DNA from: Merismopedia glauca CCAP 1448/3
Lineage (GTDB): Bacteria > Cyanobacteriota > Cyanobacteriia > Cyanobacteriales > CCAP-1448
Reading direction: 5' to 3'
NCBI RefSeq assembly: GCF_003003775.1
Contig: NZ_PVWJ01000015.1
Coordinates: 1 to 57,095, forward strand
Length of the DNA: 57,095 bases
Shown here: piece by piece, positions 41,956 through 49,910 of the stretch
Position numbering within the stretch: the first letter of the stretch is position 1
Layout of the letters: every line of letters starts with the position of its first letter
The notes under the pieces: generated by a model
What the model was told of the DNA's origin: nothing
Seen by the model: the letters and a program-made list of their open reading frames with translations, nothing else
Databases searched by the model: none
Made by a program: the position numbers and the translations under genes

Positions 41956-43572
41956 ATGTTCGATTTACCTGAGTCTGACTTGATAGAGATCTACAATTAC
42001 CTGCCACAAATTTTACTGCGAAAGGCTATCAAAATACTAGTAAAGGAGAGTGATAATTCTGGTGATCGCTTAATCTTAACAGAAGAAAGAAATGGAAATT
42101 ATTGGGCGATCGCCACTGAAGAAAAAACTAACTTTCTCTTTCCCAAAGCATACTATAAGATCAATGAATTTAACATCAATACGGTTAATCAGTTATTTGA
42201 TTGCCAAAACTTTGAATCAAAAGAAACTAGAGAATTTATTGTGAAGAAACCAGCAATAGTTTCTCGTCTACCCGATGCAGAACAATGGAAGCTAGAAGCG
42301 AAAGGTATACTAGAGTTTGGAAATAAGTCTTCATCGGAATTAGAACAGCTAAAAAATAGGTGCGATCGCCTACAATCTCAAGTCGAAGATTTAATGCAAG
42401 AACGCGATCGCTTAGCATTAGAATTAGCAGAACTAGCTTGCGATCGCCTCTCTGAAATACGCTCTCAATTAGTCACAAAAGATGAATTTAAAAAAGAAAT
42501 AGAGTTGATAAAACAAGAGCGATCGCAATTTTCATCTCAGATTTCTCAATTACAACAAAATGTATCCCAAACTTTTAGCAACTATGAAGCTTGGTGTCAA
42601 AACACTAATCAATCTATCAATTCTCTGACGACTAAGGTAGGAGAAATTCAAACTAAAGTCGCACAACTTCAAGAGTATTCCCGAAATAATCAACGGCTAA
42701 ATAGTGTAACTCAAATTAATGCACCTACCCCCACATCTAGCTCGGTAAAGCCTACAGAATTCCGTCAAGTTAATCTAAGTCAAGCTTTAAGCTGGGAAGA
42801 AGCCAACTTAGTTAGTAAATATAATAATAATCCTAACATTTTTACCAACAAAATCGAAGTTTCAGAAACTAAAGAAAGTAACGATAACCGTCATGGTGGA
42901 AGTAACCAATCACCAATTTTAGAAATATCTCGTCGCGGTAACTACTGGATTATTAGTGAATCCGATTTTTACTACTTAGTTCCCAATCCAAATTTGAAAC
43001 TGAATGAATTTAATTATAAAACTGTCGAAGCCTTTTTCAAATACCATAATTACCCAAAAGATTTTTCTCAAAAATTGCGACTTTTCAAACCTGCTCAAGT
43101 ATCTCCTTTACCAGGAGGAGAAAAATGGGAACTGATTCAACCTGGTGTGATTCAGGCAACAACAAAAACAGAATATAATGAAGACGAATTTTTGTTTTAT
43201 ATTCCGCCATATTATCATTTGCTAAATGTTTATAATCGCAATCCGCATACTTTATTGGGAAAAGCCATAGAAGTAAGAGAAACGGAAGATAGTATTAACA
43301 TTCGTCGCTTGAGTGGCGATTCTTCAGCTACCTTAGAGAGGCAAAATGGTGGTAGTTATTGGATTATAAAAGAAGAAAATACTGATTACGTGCTTTTGAA
43401 GAAAAATTTCAAAATTAATGACTACAACCATTTCACTGTTGAAGTGTTATTTGAATGTCGTAATTATTATTCTAATTACTCTGACTATAAACTTGTAAAG
43501 CCTGCTACAGTTCAAATGATTTCTGGCGGTACTTGGCAGTTACAAGAACGAGGAGTCTTGGAATTTCATTAA
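41956..43572 (+). CDS. Protein with three copies of the cluster's ~115-residue domain
   Basis: The 538-residue product has three domain copies: about 9-122 (LIEIYNYLPQIL...GNYWAIAT...KPAIVSRLP), 284-400 (LVSKYNNNPNIF) and 420-538 (LLNVYNRNPHTL). Copies 1 and 2 are separated by a coiled coil. The stretch from the coiled coil through copy 2 is nearly identical to the end of the 39153 gene; copy 3 closely matches the end of the 40381 gene; copy 1 resembles the start of the 43642 gene. It is therefore a mosaic assembled from neighbouring genes. No membrane segment is visible. A multivalent scaffold is the simplest reading. Confidence 0.7.
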   Translation: MFDLPESDLIEIYNYLPQILLRKAIKILVKESDNSGDRLILTEERNGNYWAIATEEKTNFLFPKAYYKINEFNINTVNQLFDCQNFESKETREFIVKKPAIVSRLPDAEQWKLEAKGILEFGNKSSSELEQLKNRCDRLQSQVEDLMQERDRLALELAELACDRLSEIRSQLVTKDEFKKEIELIKQERSQFSSQISQLQQNVSQTFSNYEAWCQNTNQSINSLTTKVGEIQTKVAQLQEYSRNNQRLNSVTQINAPTPTSSSVKPTEFRQVNLSQALSWEEANLVSKYNNNPNIFTNKIEVSETKESNDNRHGGSNQSPILEISRRGNYWIISESDFYYLVPNPNLKLNEFNYKTVEAFFKYHNYPKDFSQKLRLFKPAQVSPLPGGEKWELIQPGVIQATTKTEYNEDEFLFYIPPYYHLLNVYNRNPHTLLGKAIEVRETEDSINIRRLSGDSSATLERQNGGSYWIIKEENTDYVLLKKNFKINDYNHFTVEVLFECRNYYSNYSDYKLVKPATVQMISGGTWQLQERGVLEFH

Positions 43573-43641
43573 TTGCATGAGAATGTTCTTGATGATTTTA
43601 CAATTCAGAAAAACAAAAAAAGCCCAAAAAATTGCATAAAT

Positions 43642-46600
43642 ATGGATACAGAAAATAATCAGCAACATACTAACAACCCGCAGACTTCAAATACAAATTT
43701 TACTGAAGATGAACTGCTGGAAATATACAATCGTATTCCAAGACTTTTAGCCAACAATATCATTAAAGTTTCAGTATTAGAAGTAAAACAAGCACTGAAT
43801 TATAATTACCAAGTTTTATTGGTAGAAGAAAGAAATGGAAACTATTGGGTAATAAATACAAAATCGACAGAAGATGAAACTTACTGGCTCGTACCTAAAG
43901 GCTCTTTCAGAATTAATCAGCATAATATCAATACTATCAAGTCCTTATTTGAATGTTTGGAATTTAAACTGGAGCAAACTAGAGAGTTTATCCTGAAAAA
44001 ACCTGCTAAAATCTCTCGTTTACCTAACCAAGATCAATGGAGTCTACAAGCGAAAGGAATACTAGATTTTGGTAATAGGTCTTCATCAGAGTTGGAACTG
44101 AAAAAAAACAAGCGCGATCGCCTACAATCTCAGATAGAAGAATTGATTCAAGAACGCGATCGCCTCGCATCTCAATTAGCACAAACTGGTTCAGATCGCC
44201 TCACTAAAGTTGAAAAACCAACAGAAGATATAAAGGAAGACAAAGCGGATAAGTTGCAACAGGAAAAACAAGAGCGATCGCACGTCCGATTAATCCCTAG
44301 TCCTGAAAAAAATAATACAATAGATCTCCTAATTATCGATAGTGGTATTGCGACTACTTGGAAGGAATCGCCTGAAAATATCCGAGTCTATGACAACCAA
44401 ACTCTAGCATCTTTAAATGTTGAGGAATTCAAGAGTCAAAAAATTGTCTGGGAGGGGATAAGATTAATTGAATCAAAAGATTTATTCTTGCCAGAATTCA
44501 AATTTATCGATCTAGAAGATGCCTTGCCAGGGGCTTTTTTACCTCCTAACATTGAAATTAATTTTATCGGACAACGGATTACTCCTTTACTCCCACTTAA
44601 CCCAATTTTATTAGAGTATTTCACGTCAGAAGAACTAATTAAACGCATCCAAATAACTCCTATTCAAAAAAGTTCTCTGTTACGAGTTAGTTTAGATCTG
44701 CCACTGTCTGGAGTTAATAATAGCAACCAATCGCAGATTTATTGCATCTTCAAAGATTACCAAATTAAAGAAGAAAATGCTTTACCCGAAGTTCCAGTAT
44801 TAGAAATTTGGCCCCATTTTCAAGCCGAAGGGTGGCGATCTTATTATGCATTTTACTACGATGCTGAGTTTGGAGACGAAACATTTCAAGTGAGTTTACC
44901 ATCAGCTAGGGAACCCCATTTGTTCAAAGATGGCAGAGAATCTTTTCAAATTAGTAGACTCGAAGAATTTCCATCATACATCAACTGCCAAGATCGCGAT
45001 CGCCAAACTATTGGTTTGATTTTACTCAGAAGTCCAAAAGTTACTATATTAAAGGACTATTGGAAAGTTGGTGTTCATTTCAGTACATCTTTTACTAACG
45101 TTTATGTGAATCGAAAAGGTATAGTTGAATCGTTACCTCTAGAAAGCTTGCATCTGAAAGTTACAGAAGTCGGAACAGAAACCCGTATCCCCGTTTTATT
45201 TGAATATTTTGTTCCTGAAAATTTTATACCACTAGATAAACCATTACCCCTATCTAACGTTCTGACAACGAGGGGAAATAGTCACAGTCCCCAAGGAAAA
45301 GAACGCCCAATTTATGATGGTAGAATTTACTTCCCAGATCGCAATCGATTTAAACCCCAAGAAGACTGGCTTGAGACAGATTTGAGTTTTAAAAACTTCG
45401 TTGCTCATCGATTGTTTTTACAGCATTTAGGCTTGCACATCTCGGCTTTGGCAGCTAAAAATAACGTTAGGGAAGTGCAATGGTGTTTATCTTATCTTTC
45501 AAATGCCTCCAAGCGCGATCGCAAACTGTACGCCCAAAACTGGCAGAATATAACTAAGGAATTACAAACCCAAACAGGAATAACCCATCGCTGTCCTGAA
45601 GTAGATGAATTAGAATACTTCCGTACTGAAAGTTTGGCGATCGCTCAATATTTTGCCGATAGGGAAGGGTATAATTTAGTCAATAGCACCTGTATCGATC
45701 TGGGTGGTGAAACTTCCGATATTTCAATTTGGGAAAATAACCAACTCCTACATCAATGTTCTGTTCAGTTAGCGGGAAGAGATTTATTTTCTCAATTTCT
45801 AGAACTCAATCCTAAGTTCATTCAAAAGTTTGATGTCAAAGTTAATGAATTACAAAAATTAAAGGAAGGTAACTTCAATGCAAAATTAGATGTACTGCTG
45901 CGTTTAGAAAGTCAAAATTGGTTAGAGAAAATAGTTTTTCTGCAAGACGATGTGGAATTTCAAGGATTGATTCGATTAGTGGCGATCGGCACTGCTGGGT
46001 TGTATTACTACCTTGGTATAATATTGAAGACTTTGCACCAAGAAAGAAAATATCAACATCAAAAAATTACCTCGGTTTATGTTGGTGGATATAATTCTAG
46101 TGTACTGAATTGGCTAGATGAAAGAGGTAAATTTGATCGCAATTCCGAAATCAATCAGTTATTCAGTCGGATGCTGAGTAAAGGATCTGGTTTTGAAAAT
46201 ACAGACGAAATCACTAGGTTAAGTTCCAACCCAGGAGATGAGATAGCCTGTGGATTGGTACTAACTAATACTAAGTTAAGAATGGCGACAACTATAGCAA
46301 AAGATCCTTTAATTGCTGGGGAAAATTGTGAACTGAACGGACAAAATATTACCAGTCAAGGAAGATTAGAGTTTGACGGAGAAATTAAAGACTTCCGAAT
46401 CTCTCGCGAACTAGAACATTTAAAGCGGTTTTTATACGAGTTCAATCTGGGTTTAAGAGAGTTAGATATGGAAGGAATTAAACCTATGTCTGGATTTAGA
46501 CCAGGTACGGGTTTAGAATCTAGTTATGACAGTCAACTTTGGCGCAATACTTTGAGAGAATTGGATAATACCTTGCTCAAAATTAAGGGTGATTCCGAAA

Positions 46601-46686
46601 ATATTCGGGTAGAGCCTCCCTTTATTTTAGCTTTGAAGGCATTACTGCGGGTTTTGGGTAAGGAATGGGCAGGAAAAAAAGAATAA
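43642..46686 (+). CDS. Hsp70/actin-fold paralogue with degenerate nucleotide-binding motifs
   Basis: I chose ATG 43642 (1014 residues); an upstream TTG at 43573 is less likely. The N-terminal ~145 residues are the recurrent cluster domain (LLEIYNRIPRLL...GNYWVINT...LKKPAKISRLP), then a coiled coil. From about residue 213 it is collinear with the 35792 protein at high identity. However, the phosphate-1 motif reads VGVHFSTSFTN (DFGTS changed to HFSTS) and phosphate-2 reads DLGGETSDIS (GGGT changed to GGET). The catalytic Asp and two glycines that contact phosphates are therefore lost, while VYVGGYNSS is mostly kept. It is probably a non-hydrolysing partner of the active ATPase. Confidence 0.8.
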   Translation: MDTENNQQHTNNPQTSNTNFTEDELLEIYNRIPRLLANNIIKVSVLEVKQALNYNYQVLLVEERNGNYWVINTKSTEDETYWLVPKGSFRINQHNINTIKSLFECLEFKLEQTREFILKKPAKISRLPNQDQWSLQAKGILDFGNRSSSELELKKNKRDRLQSQIEELIQERDRLASQLAQTGSDRLTKVEKPTEDIKEDKADKLQQEKQERSHVRLIPSPEKNNTIDLLIIDSGIATTWKESPENIRVYDNQTLASLNVEEFKSQKIVWEGIRLIESKDLFLPEFKFIDLEDALPGAFLPPNIEINFIGQRITPLLPLNPILLEYFTSEELIKRIQITPIQKSSLLRVSLDLPLSGVNNSNQSQIYCIFKDYQIKEENALPEVPVLEIWPHFQAEGWRSYYAFYYDAEFGDETFQVSLPSAREPHLFKDGRESFQISRLEEFPSYINCQDRDRQTIGLILLRSPKVTILKDYWKVGVHFSTSFTNVYVNRKGIVESLPLESLHLKVTEVGTETRIPVLFEYFVPENFIPLDKPLPLSNVLTTRGNSHSPQGKERPIYDGRIYFPDRNRFKPQEDWLETDLSFKNFVAHRLFLQHLGLHISALAAKNNVREVQWCLSYLSNASKRDRKLYAQNWQNITKELQTQTGITHRCPEVDELEYFRTESLAIAQYFADREGYNLVNSTCIDLGGETSDISIWENNQLLHQCSVQLAGRDLFSQFLELNPKFIQKFDVKVNELQKLKEGNFNAKLDVLLRLESQNWLEKIVFLQDDVEFQGLIRLVAIGTAGLYYYLGIILKTLHQERKYQHQKITSVYVGGYNSSVLNWLDERGKFDRNSEINQLFSRMLSKGSGFENTDEITRLSSNPGDEIACGLVLTNTKLRMATTIAKDPLIAGENCELNGQNITSQGRLEFDGEIKDFRISRELEHLKRFLYEFNLGLRELDMEGIKPMSGFRPGTGLESSYDSQLWRNTLRELDNTLLKIKGDSENIRVEPPFILALKALLRVLGKEWAGKKE

Positions 46687-46697
46687 TTAAAATTCAC

Positions 46698-46862
46698 CCA
46701 AAATTGCCATCAGATTGAAGTCTGTGGCTATACAAACTAAGTCACCTACGCTAAAATTTCAGGACGTTACAGATTGGGTTTCACTTGCTACAATCAAAGA
46801 AAATAGCGATTGCTACAAACAGCTTCTATATTTGAATAGATAAATCTGGAAATAAATTAGTT
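46698..46862. other. Intergenic gap with decayed dispersed repeat
   Basis: This gap begins with the decayed copy of the repeat found after the first Hsp70-like gene (CAGATTGAAGTCTG, GGCTATACAAACTAAGTC). The remainder up to the next GTG start is AT-rich with no clear signal. Confidence 0.55.
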
Positions 46863-47750
46863 GTGGAAGAAAACACGAATATTGCTCAGCAAAACACACC
46901 TGATGCAAGTACAGAAAATCTGTTAGATGCGAGGATTCAAACGCTAGAATCCAAATTAACTCAACTGGAATCTCAACAAAATTCCTTCAACTTTGTTCCT
47001 ATTTTCTTAGCTGCTATTATAGGTGCTATTTTAGGTTCAATCTTCACCGCAGTAATTTTCCGTCAGCTATTATCTGGGAATAATCGCTCCAAAAAAGGTA
47101 GATTAGCGGCTGAACAAACTCAACCAAATCAAGAAGTAGAATCTCAAACCACACAATATTTAACTGCTACTGTCAATCATCTTTCTACCAAATTCAAAAC
47201 CATTTCTGAACAAGTTAAAAATCTAGAAAGTCAGTTATCAGATTTTGAGGTTGGATCGAGAAGTAGCAGTCAAAGTATATCTAATACCCTTCAATCTTCT
47301 GAGACAAATTTAGAACAAACTACACCATCATATTTGAGTGAAAGTAGATCGGAAACAGCAACAAAAAATGATTATAGTATTTCTCTAACCCCTAAACTGG
47401 TAGATATTTACAATCGCGATCGCAATGCTCTATCCTACAAAGGTATAGAAGTCGCAGAAACTGAAGAAAGCAGCAATAATCGTCGCCTTAGTGAGACTAA
47501 AGTAGTAATTTTTGAAAATAAGCGTCAGGGAAATTATCGGATAGTTAAAGAAAAAGGCATTAATTATCTAATTCCCCAGCCAAATTTCCAAATCGATGCA
47601 TCTAACTATTCAGAAATTCAAGCTGTATTTGAATGTCAGAATTATTCAGCCAACTATTCTAATTTTCAATTGGTTCAACCAGCTACCGTTTTACCCATTT
47701 CTGGCGGACTCAATTGGTGTTTAGAAGAAAGAGGAATATTGAAATTTTAG
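46863..47750 (+). CDS. Membrane-anchored protein with one cluster domain
   Basis: The 295-residue product starts at GTG 46863. A coiled coil is followed by one transmembrane helix at about 41-66 (FVPIFLAAIIGAILGSIFTAVIF). This helix shares GAILGSI with the helix of the 40381 protein. A second coiled coil (residues 95-135) and a Ser/Thr-rich linker lead to the recurrent domain (about 178-295: LVDIYNRDRNALSY...GNYRIVKE...NYSEIQAVFECQNY...EERGILKF). The N-terminus probably faces the periplasm and the domain the cytoplasm. It looks like a shortened version of the 40381 protein without the peptidoglycan-binding-like part. Confidence 0.65.
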   Translation: MEENTNIAQQNTPDASTENLLDARIQTLESKLTQLESQQNSFNFVPIFLAAIIGAILGSIFTAVIFRQLLSGNNRSKKGRLAAEQTQPNQEVESQTTQYLTATVNHLSTKFKTISEQVKNLESQLSDFEVGSRSSSQSISNTLQSSETNLEQTTPSYLSESRSETATKNDYSISLTPKLVDIYNRDRNALSYKGIEVAETEESSNNRRLSETKVVIFENKRQGNYRIVKEKGINYLIPQPNFQIDASNYSEIQAVFECQNYSANYSNFQLVQPATVLPISGGLNWCLEERGILKF

Positions 47751-47817
47751 GCAAACTAAAATAGTTGTTAATAATAAGTAAATAATTGATTTTGAGTAAT
47801 ACTCAATCATCAAGATT

Positions 47818-48630
47818 ATGAAAAACTCTGAGAATAACTTGGAAAATCTAAATCAAGAAATTATTCGCCTCAGAAAGCGATTGGATAACATAGAAAGCTC
47901 ATTAGCTTTCCCAGAATCGAGACAACTCAACAAAGCCTTGGAAATACCTAAAGTTAGCAAAATTAAATTATCAGAAGGCAAACTAGTTGAAGTTTTTAAT
48001 GATGTGCCACAGTTGTTATCTGCATATGCAACTTCTGTTTCTTTAACAGCTTCCAGCTATCGGCAAATTAACCAAATGCCAATAGTGTTAGAGAATGCTA
48101 ATTGGGGTAATTATTGGGTTATTGCCACAGAAGATGATTATTGGCTTTTACCAAACATAAAACTGAAGCTGAATATCCATAAACTTAAGACAATTAAATA
48201 TTTGTTCAAGTTAGAAAAAAAATCATCTGCCAATACCGATGAATACTCTCTAATTAAACCAGCTAAAGTTTCTCTAATGCCAAATGGATGTGAGTGGAAA
48301 CTAGAAGCATCAGGAAAAATAGAATTTGGCAGTTACAGAGAATTTCAATGGCGATCTGAACTAGAAATAATTGACTTACAAAGCCAAAAACTTCAGTCTT
48401 TATTAGAACAAGCAGATCGACAAAGCCAGGAACTTCAATCCCAAATCGATCGCATACCAGAAGAACGTTCTCTCCTCATTTCTCAGCTATCAGAATCACT
48501 TAATAATTGGCGCAAAAACCTAACTTCTCAACTGGATCTAGATTCACCACAATTAGAGACATCTGAACCTGTTAATGCAGCTATCAAAAAGTTTATGAAC
48601 TTCACCCGCACCTTGAGGGACAAATTTTAA
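47818..48630 (+). CDS. Coiled-coil protein with one cluster domain
   Basis: The 270-residue soluble protein has an N-terminal coiled coil (NLNQEIIRLRKRLDNIESS), the recurrent domain at about 57-172 (LVEVFNDVPQLLSAYATSVSLTASSYRQ...GNYWVIATEDDYWLLP...KPAKVSLMP...WKLEASGKIEFG), and a C-terminal coiled coil (LQSLLEQADRQSQELQSQID). The domain variant with SYRQ and NIHK-TIK-LF is shared with the first domain of the 49911 protein, marking a subfamily. It lies at the end of the first run of cluster genes, before a minus-strand Rpn-type gene. Confidence 0.65.
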   Translation: MKNSENNLENLNQEIIRLRKRLDNIESSLAFPESRQLNKALEIPKVSKIKLSEGKLVEVFNDVPQLLSAYATSVSLTASSYRQINQMPIVLENANWGNYWVIATEDDYWLLPNIKLKLNIHKLKTIKYLFKLEKKSSANTDEYSLIKPAKVSLMPNGCEWKLEASGKIEFGSYREFQWRSELEIIDLQSQKLQSLLEQADRQSQELQSQIDRIPEERSLLISQLSESLNNWRKNLTSQLDLDSPQLETSEPVNAAIKKFMNFTRTLRDKF

Positions 48631-48661
48631 TTTTAAGAGGTCAAAACCCCAGCTAGTACAT

Positions 48662-48690
48662 GAAGTCAGAAGTCAGAAGTCAGAAGTCAA
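48662..48690. repeat. GAAGTCA heptamer repeat
   Basis: Four tandem units of GAAGTCA occur here, another 7-bp-period array. It sits in the gap between the cluster and the Rpn-type gene. Confidence 0.75.
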
Positions 48691-48804
48691 AATCTTCGAT
48701 CTATGAGTTTTTGAGCTTTTTTGAACTGACTGGTTATTCATGCCTTGCTGCACTAGATCGTCTCAACTTCAGTCAATTATATTGGTCAAACAGGCGATCG
48801 CACT

Positions 48805-49815
48805 TCAGTTTGAACGATAAATATGACGCAACTCATCCAGTGTATTAACTGTTTTCATTCTCCTTTGAATTGCTCTTAATTGCTCCATATCTTCTATCTG
48901 GGAAATTTCTGGTAACAAACTTAAACCCATAGAGCCGAATTTTAACTCTAAATTCACTTCAATGCTTTCTAATAGCACTTGCTTCATCTCAGCTTTGCTT
49001 TGCTCGATTCCTTGCTCGATTCCTTGCTCAATTCCTTGTTCAATTCCTTGTTCAATTCCTTTTTGGATTGCTCTTCTCTCAAAATTACTAATATATGGCA
49101 TTTTCTGCGCCTCCTCGTATTGGTTTAACTCCCGTTCAAACTGCTGTTGCAACTCTTCAGATAAAGTCATCATCCAATCAATAAACTTAAAAAGATTGAT
49201 AATATCTTGCCTTTCGTAACCTTGCTCGTATAACCTTTTACTCAGATTCAGTTTCCACTGTTTGCGCTCATTTCTATCAGTCCGAGTTTCCAGCGCTTTT
49301 AAATGTGCCATCACCACTGTAGCAAAAGGATTTCGGCTAACTTCTAGTTCTGACCACCTCTGATTGTAGTCTAGCAATTTCACTATCGGGAACTGAAACC
49401 TAACTTCACAACCAAATAGTTGATAGCCAAATTGATTAGGTCGCCAATTTGAACGTTCGTCTCCTAAGACAGCTAGAGAAGCCACAGAACGCTGATAACG
49501 GTCATAAATACGGTAGTTGTAGACAAACATCCGTTCGGCAAAATTACTTTCCTCCTGGCTTTGGACTTCCACATGGATCAAAACCCAAGCTTCTTCGCCA
49601 TCAAGACGATAAATCTTAACTAGCTTATCAACCAATCTTCGTCCTAGTTCCGCATCTCGTACCACTTGTTGTAGTTCGTTGTCTAAAAACTCAAATCCTC
49701 GACTCCAATCGATTTCTACATAAGCTTCTGGAAAAAAGAATAGAATAAAGTCGGCAAAATATTGCTGTAAAATATCTTTCCAAGGCGTATCAAACTCGGT
49801 TTGCGGTTCATTCAT
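48805..49815 (-). CDS. Rpn/PD-(D/E)XK-type nuclease-family protein
   Basis: The 336-residue protein starts FDTPWKDILQQYFADFILFFFPEAYVEIDW and continues with RRLVDKLVKIYRLDGEEAWVLIHVEVQSQEESNFAERMFVYNYRIYDRY in pieces. LVKIY and LIHVEVQ provide the catalytic D/E-x-K-like core of the PD-(D/E)XK fold used by Rpn (recombination-promoting nuclease) and related putative transposases. Residues about 254-273 are tandem GIEQ repeats (five units, 12-bp period). The C-terminal 50 residues are typical of this cyanobacterial group. The gene lies against the direction of the surrounding cluster, suggesting insertion. Confidence 0.75.
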   Translation of the reverse strand: MNEPQTEFDTPWKDILQQYFADFILFFFPEAYVEIDWSRGFEFLDNELQQVVRDAELGRRLVDKLVKIYRLDGEEAWVLIHVEVQSQEESNFAERMFVYNYRIYDRYQRSVASLAVLGDERSNWRPNQFGYQLFGCEVRFQFPIVKLLDYNQRWSELEVSRNPFATVVMAHLKALETRTDRNERKQWKLNLSKRLYEQGYERQDIINLFKFIDWMMTLSEELQQQFERELNQYEEAQKMPYISNFERRAIQKGIEQGIEQGIEQGIEQGIEQSKAEMKQVLLESIEVNLELKFGSMGLSLLPEISQIEDMEQLRAIQRRMKTVNTLDELRHIYRSN

Positions 49816-49910
49816 GAAAGAATAATTTGATAGTCTAGACTATTGCCTTAATTTTACCTTAAAATAGATTCAATACCGGAGTTAGTAATAGTTTTTTACT
49901 TTTCAAAAAT

